From: Gallionella capsiferriformans ES-2
GTDB lineage: Bacteria > Pseudomonadota > Gammaproteobacteria > Burkholderiales > Gallionellaceae
Length of the DNA: 64,000 nucleotides
Assembly (NCBI RefSeq): GCF_000145255.1
Contig: NC_014394.1
Span: 868,001-932,000 of the forward strand
Direction: 5' to 3'
Below are positions 54,567 through 63,700 of this stretch, piece by piece; position 1 is the first letter of the stretch; every line of letters starts with the position of its first letter. The notes beneath the pieces are model-generated. The model was not told where the DNA came from. It made no database searches and saw only the letters and a list, made by a program, of their open reading frames with translations. Made by a program: the position numbers and the translations under genes.

Positions 54567-55166
54567 ATGGCAAGCAAAAAAGAAGAGGGCGGCTTTGGCA
54601 CGTTACTGGCTGTCATTGCCATTGTGGCGGCACTGGGTACATGGATGGTAATTTCCCCAGGCTATCTTATGAAGGCGCTGACGGCGGAGCGCGAGTTCTC
54701 ATCGCAGCTCGGCGGACATGCTGCTGACCAGTGGATATACAGCAAGATGCTTTCTACCAGCATTGGTCAGGTAAAGGGCATTGCATCCTCCATCAAGGAA
54801 ACGAAAACCATGCCGACCATGCTAAAGAACTGGGCGCAAGAGCGCATTATTACCACGTGGTTGTGGGGTTCGCTGATTGTTTATCGCGCCAACATGCTCG
54901 TTCTGTACTGGTTTATCCTGATGCCCTTCACGATTGCGGCGACCACAGACGGATTTTGGGTAAGGGAGATCAGCACCTTTCGTTTTTCCTCGCAGTCACC
55001 GATACGGCACAGGTTTGGTGTACTCATTTCCACAATGACACTTGTAAGCGTGTGCGTCTGGGTGGTATTGCCAATACCGATTCCTTCGGTCGTTGCACCT
55101 TTGGCGATTGTTGCCATCGGCTTTGCGACCTGGATGTGGCTGAGTAATATGCAAAAGCGGATTTAG
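54567..55166 (+). CDS. DUF4400 integrative-element membrane protein
   Basis: The 199-residue protein has a hydrophobic helix near the start (about 12-30), a long helical middle, and further hydrophobic helices (about 105-135 and 155-190). The order and the position directly after TraD fit the DUF4400 family of SXT-like elements, where it is part of the transfer apparatus. It starts three bases after traD. The family call is likely but not certain. Confidence 0.7.
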   Translation: MASKKEEGGFGTLLAVIAIVAALGTWMVISPGYLMKALTAEREFSSQLGGHAADQWIYSKMLSTSIGQVKGIASSIKETKTMPTMLKNWAQERIITTWLWGSLIVYRANMLVLYWFILMPFTIAATTDGFWVREISTFRFSSQSPIRHRFGVLISTMTLVSVCVWVVLPIPIPSVVAPLAIVAIGFATWMWLSNMQKRI

Positions 55167-55172
55167 CAGAAG

Positions 55173-55679
55173 ATGCTCGCCTTTACCCATGTGGCCGCAG
55201 GCTGTGCATCTTCGTTGCTCGTCGCCGAATATATGCATGCGACACCCGTGCAAACCATACTGATTATGGCTGGCGGAATCATTGGCAGCCACTTGCCCGA
55301 CATCGACCACCCTAAAAGCGCATTCGGAAGCCGCATTCTTCCGCTCTCTATCCCGATCTCAACCGTGTTTGGTCATCGTGGTATTACGCACAGCCTGCTC
55401 GCTGTTGCGGGTATGTCGTGGTTGATCTGGTGGTCGCTGTATCATTTGCACTGGCATCAAGGCTATGCCGTGCCGGTGGTGGCAGGCGTCGCAACGGGCT
55501 ACTTATCGCATCTTGCCGGCGACTGGCTAACCAACTCAGGTGTCCCGCTGCTGTGGCCAAGCAAAAGGCGTTTCGTGTCGCCGCTGAAGCTATGCACGGG
55601 TGATCTGCGCGAGTACCTATTGGCGTTTGCGATGTATGGGTGGGTGATTTTTGAGTGTACGAGGGTGTTTGCGCCATGA
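55173..55679 (+). CDS. Membrane-bound metal-dependent hydrolase (YdjM-like)
   Basis: The 168-residue protein has GSHLPDIDHPKSAFG and GHRGITHSLL, the His/Asp metal motifs of the YdjM/LexA-binding-like membrane hydrolases, and four hydrophobic helices. Family members are thought to be phospholipase- or peptidase-like. It overlaps the next gene by four bases (ATGA). Its role in an integrative element is unknown; it may be cargo. Confidence 0.8.
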   Translation: MLAFTHVAAGCASSLLVAEYMHATPVQTILIMAGGIIGSHLPDIDHPKSAFGSRILPLSIPISTVFGHRGITHSLLAVAGMSWLIWWSLYHLHWHQGYAVPVVAGVATGYLSHLAGDWLTNSGVPLLWPSKRRFVSPLKLCTGDLREYLLAFAMYGWVIFECTRVFAP

Positions 55680-56176
55680 TAGGTATTGCAAAACAATTTG
55701 TCGCGTTGCCAATCGTGGATCATCTGCTGATCGGAATCGTTTTGGTATTCGATCTTGTCGCAGCACCAAGGCTGGGGATGTGGGTGTACAGCTTGTTCTC
55801 CTTGCCTGGCACGGCGGCGCATGAATTTTGCCACTGGCTGGTTGCGCTGTTGTTAGGCGCGAAGCCTTCATTGCCAAACCTCATTCCAGCACGCGACGGC
55901 AATGCCTGGCGGCTTGGCTCAGTCCGATCATCACCCAATCTCATCACCCTCATTCCAATTGCCTTAGCTCCATTCGTCTTGTTTCCGGTGGGCATCTGGT
56001 ATGCCGTTTTTGTCATGACCTCGGCAGCGGGATGGTGGTATCTGGCTCATGTATGGATTGCCAGTACCGTGCTGGCCGCCAGCCTGCCATCGAAACAGGA
56101 CTGGTTTGTTGCCATGCCAGCAATTGTTATCGCGCTCGCGTTGTTTTTTGCGCTGCGTGAATTAGGCCACGTTTAG
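55676..56176 (+). CDS. M50-like membrane peptidase or similar
   Basis: The 166-residue protein starts at 55676 and has at least four hydrophobic helices. The second carries HEFCHW (an HEXXH zinc motif, about residue 45), followed by VALLLGAKPSLPNL. This fits a small site-2-protease-like (M50) protein, though no second metal motif is evident. It overlaps the hydrolase gene and comes before the MBOAT gene. Possible role: processing of a membrane-bound partner, not proven. Confidence 0.6.
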   Translation: MIGIAKQFVALPIVDHLLIGIVLVFDLVAAPRLGMWVYSLFSLPGTAAHEFCHWLVALLLGAKPSLPNLIPARDGNAWRLGSVRSSPNLITLIPIALAPFVLFPVGIWYAVFVMTSAAGWWYLAHVWIASTVLAASLPSKQDWFVAMPAIVIALALFFALRELGHV

Positions 56177-56179
56177 CGT

Positions 56180-57613
56180 ATGCTCTTCAACTCGGCGATC
56201 TTTTTGTATGGCTTTTTGCCCTGTGTGCTACTGGCTTTCGTTATCGCTCACCAACGATATAGCTTGCGTGCGGCGCAATGGGTCTTGTTGGTGGCGTCCT
56301 GCGTGTTTTATGGCGCATGGGACTGGCGTTACCTTGTCATGCTGTTGCTACTGTTGTCCATCAACTTCCATCTGGGTGGATTGCTGGCACGTCGCCCATC
56401 TGTGGCTTGGCTGTCTGGTGGGATTGCCCTTAACCTGCTGGTACTCGGTTATTTCAAGTATGCCGATTTTTTCATTGGCAATTTGAATGCGGTGGCTGGG
56501 ACGCAATACCCGCTGCTGCGTGTGATTTTGCCGCTCGGCATATCCTTTTTTATCTTCCAGAAGATTGCCTACTTGGTGGATTGTCACAAAGGGGTGGTGA
56601 CTGACCGTGATCCGTTGCGCTTCGCTATCTTCGTGATGTTTTTTCCGCAACTGATCGCCGGGCCGATTGTGCATCACGCCCAGATCATCCCTCAGCTGCG
56701 GAAAGATCGGCTGCTGCCCGATGTGCGCCGGGTGTCCGCCGGGTTGTTCCTGCTGGCAGTCGGGCTGTTCAAGAAGGTGGTGATTGCCGACTGGCTGGGT
56801 GAGTATGTGAACGAGCCGTTTGCGCATGTCGCGGAGCTTCAAATTCTTGATGCCTGGACGGCGGCACTGGCTTACTCGCTCCAACTGTATTTCGATTTCT
56901 CTGCTTATTCGGAAATGGCGATGGGATTGGCCTTGCTGTTTGGCATCGTACTGCCGGTCAACTTCAATTCGCCCTACAAAGCTGCCAGCATCGCGGAATT
57001 CTGGCGGCGCTGGCACATCACGCTGGGGCGGTTTTTGCGTGATTATCTGTATATCCCGCTGGGTGGTAACAAGCACGGGCAGAGCAGGGCGGTCTTGGCG
57101 GCTTTGACGGTCATGGTGTTGGGCGGCCTGTGGCATGGTGCGGGCTGGACGTTCGTAGTCTGGGGCGCGATGCATGGCGTGTATTTGGCGGCTCATCGAG
57201 TTTGGAAATGGAGTGGGCGATTCACGCTGCCACAACCGTTGGGCATGGCAATCACCTTCCTTGTGGTGCTGTTCGCGTGGGTGATGTTTCGCGCCGCGTC
57301 GGTAGCCGACGCAATCACGATCTGGAAAACCATGCTGGGTATGAACGGCGTTATGTTGCCATCCACTTATTTGGCATGGCTGGATGGGAGCGGCTTGAAG
57401 TTCCAACAATCGTCGTTTATCAATGGCATCGAGGTTTGGGGTATGGCGTGCCTGCTCGCGTTTGCGATGTATGCCAAAAACACTCACGAAGCACTCGCCA
57501 TATTTACCAGTACCGCGCCAAGTCGCCGTTCCGCCTTCTACGTATCCGCGATGATTGTGGTGTGCGTTCTGGCTTTGGGGCGCCCCACCACGTTCCTGTA
57601 TTTTCAGTTCTGA
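56180..57613 (+). CDS. MBOAT O-acyltransferase (AlgI/DltB type)
   Basis: The 477-residue protein has about ten hydrophobic helices and the MBOAT signature: SAYSEMAMGLALLFG, FNSPYKAASIAEFWRRWHITLGRFLRDYLY and GGLWHGAGWTFVVWGAMHG with the conserved His. AlgI-type proteins move acetyl groups across the inner membrane for sugars in polysaccharides. The adjacent SGNH-like gene overlaps its stop by one base, the usual AlgI/AlgJ pairing. Its place in a mobile element suggests envelope or surface polysaccharide change as cargo. Confidence 0.92.
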   Translation: MLFNSAIFLYGFLPCVLLAFVIAHQRYSLRAAQWVLLVASCVFYGAWDWRYLVMLLLLLSINFHLGGLLARRPSVAWLSGGIALNLLVLGYFKYADFFIGNLNAVAGTQYPLLRVILPLGISFFIFQKIAYLVDCHKGVVTDRDPLRFAIFVMFFPQLIAGPIVHHAQIIPQLRKDRLLPDVRRVSAGLFLLAVGLFKKVVIADWLGEYVNEPFAHVAELQILDAWTAALAYSLQLYFDFSAYSEMAMGLALLFGIVLPVNFNSPYKAASIAEFWRRWHITLGRFLRDYLYIPLGGNKHGQSRAVLAALTVMVLGGLWHGAGWTFVVWGAMHGVYLAAHRVWKWSGRFTLPQPLGMAITFLVVLFAWVMFRAASVADAITIWKTMLGMNGVMLPSTYLAWLDGSGLKFQQSSFINGIEVWGMACLLAFAMYAKNTHEALAIFTSTAPSRRSAFYVSAMIVVCVLALGRPTTFLYFQF

Positions 57614-58611
57614 TGATGAGCAACCGCGCGTGGAATTGTTGGGTTGCCGCCGCCTTCCTGTTTGGCGGACTGGTCGTGGTGATATTCAACTACCTTGTCG
57701 ATCCATACGAGGTGTTTGGACACCATTATTTGCGCAGTGGCTACGCGGTAAACGAGCGATTCCGCAAAGTGAATCACCTGCTTCGCGGTGATGTACAGAA
57801 CGATTCGTATATCCTTGGCTCATCGGTTATGGGTGTTTTCGACCCGGACGAGGCTAGCCGAATCACCGGCCATTCGTTTTACAACCTGTCTTTCCTGGCC
57901 GGCACGCCACAAGAGGCATTTGACACGCTGCGCGCGCTTAAACGATCCGGAAAACCGATCAAAGAGGTGTTGATTGGCATTGATTTCTACCAGTTCTATG
58001 AGCGTCCACGCATAATGCCAACCAACCGTCCGCATCCCGCCGTGAGTGGCGAATCTTGGCTGTCGTTTTACAGCTCATACCTGTTTGCATCAGGGCAGTG
58101 GCAAGGACTGACGCGCATTGCACATCATTTACAGAGCCAACCTTCCATCTTTTTTGATGTCGATGGCACGGGGATGTATCACTTGTACGAATACGACCGC
58201 ACTCGGGCATCCAACCCCGAACAATACAACCGCGATCATTTCCAGCCAAACGCATGGAACGGGGCGGATATCCGCTGGGTGGAGGAGCGTTTTGTCGAAT
58301 TCGCGGAATTGTGTAAATGGCTGGATGAGAACCAGATCGAAGCAAAATTATTCATCCACCCGTTTTATCGGGATACGCTTGCGACTATCTCCGAGCAGTC
58401 CTACCTTGAATTCAAGGCTCGATTGTTGAAAATACGGCCAGATATTGTAGATTTCTCGGTGGCGCGAGATATTGCCCAGGACACGTCCTGGTACTACGAC
58501 AAGCGGCATTACCGGGCTGCGGTGGCGGATATGATTATGGCGGCTATGTTCCAGCGTGGGGATACATTCGCTGTACCCGGGAAGTCAGTGGTCCAGTCCC
58601 GCCGCCGGTAG
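57613..58611 (+). CDS. SGNH-like partner of the MBOAT acyltransferase
   Basis: The 332-residue protein starts at 57613 with a signal anchor (about 5-30). It has an SGNH-type GSS motif (YILGSSVMGVFDP) near residue 64, an AlgJ/DltD-like middle (NLSFLAGTPQEAFDTLRALK) and a late YDKRHYRAAVADMI with the Asp-His pair. It would take the acyl group from the MBOAT protein and give it to a polymer in the periplasm. I recognise the family from these motifs but the exact polymer is unknown. Confidence 0.75.
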   Translation: MMSNRAWNCWVAAAFLFGGLVVVIFNYLVDPYEVFGHHYLRSGYAVNERFRKVNHLLRGDVQNDSYILGSSVMGVFDPDEASRITGHSFYNLSFLAGTPQEAFDTLRALKRSGKPIKEVLIGIDFYQFYERPRIMPTNRPHPAVSGESWLSFYSSYLFASGQWQGLTRIAHHLQSQPSIFFDVDGTGMYHLYEYDRTRASNPEQYNRDHFQPNAWNGADIRWVEERFVEFAELCKWLDENQIEAKLFIHPFYRDTLATISEQSYLEFKARLLKIRPDIVDFSVARDIAQDTSWYYDKRHYRAAVADMIMAAMFQRGDTFAVPGKSVVQSRRR

Positions 58612-58703
58612 TGTGTAATATTGATGTTGCAGGATAACAGCGGCAGTGTTTTGTGCGAAGACCAAGTGATTGATTTTGTGGATGGTGGATTCAATTCGAC
58701 TTA

Positions 58704-58946
58704 TCACATCGTCTTTTTTCCTGGTGCCACCTTTGGTATATGCCCAACCAACCGGCAGGTGATACCCTCCGTTTTTATGCCTTCCACAAACCGGGTGACA
58801 TGGCAGGACATCACTTTTCCATTTGCGGTAAGTTGTTTCAGATGTAGATGTGCCACAGGTAGTGGAATACCTATCGCGTGAGCAATTTCCGTATCGAGAC
58901 GTTCACCGTGCTTGGTCAGGTGTTGGATGATTTGATCTGTTGGCAT
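58704..58946 (-). CDS. Small winged-helix protein
   Basis: The 80-residue protein (ATG at 58946) has a helix-turn-helix pattern: DQIIQHLTKHGERLDTEIAHAIGIPLPVAHLHLKQLTANGKVMSCHVTRFV. It could be a regulator of the neighbouring HU or defence genes. A longer start at 58973 (GTG) would add nine residues. There is no good ribosome site for either start. Convergent with the SGNH gene. Confidence 0.5.
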   Translation of the reverse strand: MPTDQIIQHLTKHGERLDTEIAHAIGIPLPVAHLHLKQLTANGKVMSCHVTRFVEGIKTEGITCRLVGHIPKVAPGKKTM

Positions 58947-59000
58947 AGTTGTAGTGTGCGACCACCAGGTCACTGGCGGTCGCTTTTGCAGTTGTAATTC

Positions 59001-59282
59001 TTATTTTGAACCGTTGACGGCAGCCTTCAGCGTTGCACCAGCCTTGAATGCGGCCTGCTTGGATGCCGCAATCTTCAGTTCAGCACCTGTGGCTGGATTG
59101 CGGCCGGTACGAGCAGCACGTTCGCGTACTTCAAATGTGCCAAAGCCAACCAAGGCAATGTCATCCCCAGCAGCCAAAGTTTCTGTCACTACTTCGATGA
59201 ATGCTGCGATATTTCGTTCAGCTTCAGTCTTGGTGCTGCCGGTTTTTGCTGCCAGTGCGTCAATCAGTTCTTTGCGGTTCAT
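59001..59282 (-). CDS. HU-family DNA-binding protein
   Basis: The 93-residue protein, MNRKELIDALAAKTGSTKTE, with GFGTFEVRERAARTGRNPAT and ending AAFKAGATLKAAVN, is a clear HU/IHF-type histone-like protein. It bends and compacts DNA. The gene lies just before the BREX genes and is divergent from brxA. An extra HU paralogue in a mobile element may help recombination or replication. It is convergent with nothing; its reading direction points away from BREX. Confidence 0.92.
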   Translation of the reverse strand: MNRKELIDALAAKTGSTKTEAERNIAAFIEVVTETLAAGDDIALVGFGTFEVRERAARTGRNPATGAELKIAASKQAAFKAGATLKAAVNGSK

Positions 59283-59585
59283 TTATTCATTCCTGTGGGT
59301 GTGGTTAAAAGCAATGTGGATTGTTGCGGATATTGGGCTGGGTGGCAAGTGGGGGGATGCACTCAGTCGAACTGCGAATGTTTTGTCGGGCTGAAATACG
59401 ATTGATTCCGGTAAACTCATCGTTATCGCGACTCAAAATGTCGTATGTACGTGAAAGAATGTCGGCTATCAATTTTTGATAGTGCTCAACTTTGAATGTT
59501 CGAGCTGCACGCAAACCCTGATTGCCATCACATATAAGGTAAAATCAGCCGCAATGTATTTTTTGGATAATCCAGCTGTTTAACC
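59283..59585. other. Intergenic stretch between HU gene and brxA
   Basis: About 300 bases with no supported gene. It must hold divergent promoters for the HU gene and the BREX operon. No clear operator is visible to me. Confidence 0.5.
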
Positions 59586-60179
59586 ATGCCCCGCTATAAC
59601 GCCGAAATATCTGCTGGATCGCTTATGCTTGCTGAAAGCAGGCGGATTGCCGCGTTGTTGCTCACCCACCCATCTGATGCCGAATGGGATCACGCCTTAA
59701 GGATTGAAAATATCCTGCAAAAAAACACGCCGGCAACCGCATTCAGGCAAGCGAAGCTGATTCGGAACCGTTTGGTTACGTTAGACGAGGAGGGCTGGAA
59801 GCTGATTGCCGAAGGGGATATGGAAGTGTCGTCTCAGCTTTTATTGGCAGCTGCAATCAAGCACAGCTACTTGTTGGGGGATTTCTTGCGAGACGTGTAC
59901 GCTAGGCAACTCAGTCGGATGGAGCTGGCTCTGAATAGTCACTTGTGGGATGCGTTTTGGGTGGAGTGCGTGCATCGTGATGGCGACATTGAGCAATGGT
60001 CTGCATCCACCAGGAAAAAACTTTTTGAGGTCATCGTTCGAATATTGGTCGAGGCCAAATATCTCGACTCAAGCAGAAAAAAGAATATGACGCCGCCCAG
60101 TCTGCATCCGACGGTCATTTCTTTTCTAAAACGGCATGGTGAATTTGATGTTATCGCTGCAATGAAAGTGTCCCGATGA
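59586..60179 (+). CDS. brxA: BREX protein BrxA (DUF1819)
   Basis: The 197-residue protein reads MPRYNAEISAGSLMLAESRR, then later LLGDFLRDVYARQLSRMELA and ILVEAKYLDSSRKKNMTPPS, the features of the DUF1819/BrxA family, a small DNA-binding helical protein required in many BREX phage defence systems. The gene overlaps brxB by four bases and is the first of the operon. It shows no enzymatic motif. Confidence 0.93.
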   Translation: MPRYNAEISAGSLMLAESRRIAALLLTHPSDAEWDHALRIENILQKNTPATAFRQAKLIRNRLVTLDEEGWKLIAEGDMEVSSQLLLAAAIKHSYLLGDFLRDVYARQLSRMELALNSHLWDAFWVECVHRDGDIEQWSASTRKKLFEVIVRILVEAKYLDSSRKKNMTPPSLHPTVISFLKRHGEFDVIAAMKVSR

Positions 60180-60751
60180 GCGTATTTGAAGAGCGTCTTA
60201 ACCAAATCCTGCCGCGTCTTACCTCGAAAGAGCTGTTGAACAACGAAGGCCTCAGCAATGAAATTGGCTTCTGGGTCTTTGATTACCCTCCTGAGTTCGA
60301 GCTGGAAATGCGTTCATTTCTGGCTGACGTCATCGAACCTGCACTTGCCAAACATCATCCGCCGATACGCTTTGCCACGGTCAATGTTTTTGATCTGGCT
60401 ATCGGCTTGCTGGAAGAGCGCAAGTTGCTCGATAAGGCATTCGATATGCAGCAGGCACAAGGTGATGACAAAGCACTTGAATCGTTGCGGCGCGTCCTGA
60501 AAGAGGACAAGTTGGCTGAACGCCTCGTGTCCCAGATAGATGTCGATAATCAAGACTTGGTTATTCTGACGGGTGTCGGATCTGCCTATCCTATATTGCG
60601 CACGCACACTTTGTTATCAGCTCTGCATCCGTTGATGAAAGACACGCCCTTGCTGATGCTGTATCCAGGTAAATATGACGGCTACTCCTTCCGGCTATTC
60701 AACAAACTTTCCGAAGATCACTACTACCGCGCATTCCGCTTGGTATCCTGA
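60176..60751 (+). CDS. brxB: BREX protein BrxB (DUF1788)
   Basis: The 191-residue protein has NEIGFWVFDYPPEFELEMRS, FATVNVFDLAIGLLEER and LMLYPGKYDGYSFRLFNKL, the typical DUF1788/BrxB pattern. It is a small cytoplasmic BREX component that has no known enzyme activity. It is coupled to brxA and followed after 25 bases by brxC. Confidence 0.94.
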   Translation: MSVFEERLNQILPRLTSKELLNNEGLSNEIGFWVFDYPPEFELEMRSFLADVIEPALAKHHPPIRFATVNVFDLAIGLLEERKLLDKAFDMQQAQGDDKALESLRRVLKEDKLAERLVSQIDVDNQDLVILTGVGSAYPILRTHTLLSALHPLMKDTPLLMLYPGKYDGYSFRLFNKLSEDHYYRAFRLVS

Positions 60752-60776
60752 CGCACATCGCAAATAGGCAAAACAT

Positions 60777-63700
60777 ATGAAAATCAGAGAGCTGTTTACC
60801 AAACCTATCGACCGACCAATCAACGGTGTGATCAAAGCGGATCAACGCGATGCCGAGAGTATTTGGCAAGAACTGGATGAGTACGTCGTCACCAAGCAGC
60901 TGACCGAGTATTTTCGACGTTTTTTCGATGCGTTCCTAGCAGCTGCTGATAGTCCTAAAGATCCGGTCGTCACCTCGCGTATGGGGGTTTGGGTTTCTGG
61001 CTTCTTTGGATCGGGTAAATCTCACTTCATCAAAATCCTTTCCTATCTGCTGGAAAATATCGAGGCAATTGATCCTGCAACAGGCATCCCTAAACGCGCG
61101 GCTGCATTTTTTGATGAGCACAAAATCAAGGATGCACTCCTGCTGGCGGATATTCAGCGTGCGGTAAAGGGTAGTTCCGATGTCATCCTGTTTAATATCG
61201 ATGCCAAGGCTGACAGTAAATCAGACCGTGATGTCATCTTGCAGGTGTTCCTGCGCGTCTTTAATGAAAAGCTCGGCTACTCAGGCGATGCGCCACATAT
61301 CGCCGACATGGAGCGCCATCTGGTTAGTAAGGGCGATTTTGAAGCGTTCAAGGTGGCTTTTCAGGAAAAGAATGGCTCGAACTGGGACAAAGAGCGGGAT
61401 GCCGTGGATTTTCTGCGGGATGACGTGGTCTATGCCCTGGCAAAATCACTGAATATGACCGAGGAGTCTGCCGGGCTTTGGTTCGACAATTCTCGCGACG
61501 ATTACAAAATCAACATCGAAGGTCTGGCAAAAATTATTCGGGATTACCTGGCGACCAAGCCAGCCGGTCATCGCGTTATCTTCCTGGTGGATGAGGTGGG
61601 GCAGTTTATTGGCGACAACACGCAGATGATGCTCACCCTGCAAACCATCATTGAGCAGCTGGGTGGCTTGTGTCAGGGCAGGGCGTGGGTGATTGTGACC
61701 AGTCAGGAAGACATTGACGCGGCTATCGGTGAAACCAATAAGGCCAAGTCGCAAGACTTCTCCAAGATTCAGGGGCGTTTTCACACACGGCTGTCACTGG
61801 CGAGTTCAAATACCGATGATGTGATCAGCGAGCGTCTGCTGTCCAAGACTGAAGCGGCGCACGTCGAGTTGCGGGATTGCTTCGCCCAGAAGGGCGACAT
61901 CATCAATAACCAGCTCGCCTTTGTCGGTAACTCAGTCTCGATGCGCAGCTACAAGGATGCGGCTGAATTTGTCGCCTGTTATCCTTTTGCGCCATACCAG
62001 TTTACCTTGCTGCAAAAGGTCTTCGAGTCTATCCGCAAGGTAGGGGCAACGGGTAAGCACTTATCCAAAGGCGAGCGCTCATTACTGGATGCGTTCCAGT
62101 CTGCTGCGGTGCGTAATGCGGATCGGAATATTGATGCCCTCGTGCCGATGTATGATTTTTATCCCTCCATCGAAAGCTTTATCGATACCAGCGCCAAGCG
62201 CTCGATTGATGAAGCGCCCTCGAATCCATCGCTGGAAACCTACGACGTACTGCTGCTCAAGGCGCTGTTCCTGATTCGTTACATACCGGATATCGTTAAA
62301 CCCAATGTTGATAATCTGGCAACGCTCTGTGTGGATCAGATTGATGCTGACAAGCTGGCGCTAAAACGCAAGATACAGGAAAGCCTGACTCGACTGGAAC
62401 AGCAACGTCTGGTTAGTCGCAATGGCGACCTATGGTTTTTCCTGACCAACGAAGAGCGCGATGTCGCACGGGAAATCGGGCATGTCGATGTGTCTTCGGT
62501 TGAAAAATCCCGTTTGCTGGGCGAGTTAATTTTTGAGGAAATTCTCGGTGGCATGACCAAAATTCGCCATCGCGATACCAAGGGCGATTATGAAATCAAC
62601 CGTCTGTTGGATGGTGCGCCGTGGAAAAATGCCAGCCATCAGCTCTCTTTTGAAATTGTCACGCCGTTGAGCGATGACTACGAGTCATTGAGTGATGCCA
62701 AGGCGATTTTGCGTAGCGCTGATCGTGCCCTGATCCGTATGGCAGAGAGTAACAGGCTCGATATTGAGCTGAACCTCTATCAGCAGATCGAAAAATATAT
62801 CGACAGTCCTAAAGCCAGCTCAGCTGCTGCACCGCTCAAACGTATCCTCGCCGACCGTAAGGATGAAAACCGTGAGCGTAAAGCACGCTTGATCGAGCAG
62901 CTCAGTACGGCACTGGTCAATGGTGACTGTTATGCGTTGGGTCAAAAGTTGCCGAGCAAGGCAGCAGCGCCTTCGACGCAAGTGGATGAGTTGGTTAACT
63001 ACCTCATCTCCAATACCTACACCAAACTGAAATATCTCAAGATACGCCAGCTTGATCCGATTGCCGAGATCAAGGCTGTCTTGATGGCTGACAGCATTGG
63101 TCAACATGCCTTGTCGTTAGGCGGGGAGGAGGGTAATCCGCTCGCGCTGAATGAAATGCGGGAATATCTACAGCTCAAAGCCTCCCAAAGTCGGGTGATG
63201 TTGTCGGATGTGGTTGATCGCTTCAGCGGCGCGCCGTGGGGATGGAAGCCGGAATGGGAAATCGTGCTGCTGATTGCTCGCCTGTTCATGGCGGGTGAAA
63301 TCAAACTTGTGTCTGACAACTCCGATCTCGAACCCGGTTCTGCCGTGGATGCACTCACCAAGTCGGTGCGCTTCAAGCAAGTCTCCATTCTCAAACGTAA
63401 AACTGCCGATGCAGTTCAGCTCAAACGCGCGCGTGAACTACATAAAGACCTGTTCTCCAAGCTGGGTCGTGATGACGAAGACGGGCTGGTTGCCGATTTC
63501 CGCGAAAGTCTGACTCAATGGCAATCCAAGCTGAAGGAATATTCTCACCTGTCCACCACCAGACATCACCCTGGCAAGGCGGTCATTGAGCAAAACGTGT
63601 TGAGCATCTCCAAACAACTGGCGATCCGCGACTCGTTTGAATTTGTCGAGGCCATACTGGCGAATAAGGATGAATGGCTGGATGCTGCCGATGATATTCA

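Noticed and set aside
56348-57487. A 379-residue minus-strand frame
   Set aside because: It lies wholly opposite the MBOAT gene, has a Gln/Arg/His-rich random look and no start site; the MBOAT frame has clear motifs.
57130-57612. Longer start of the SGNH-like protein
   Set aside because: The added 161 residues are read within the MBOAT gene in another frame; the ATG at 57613 fits the one-base overlap and the signal anchor.
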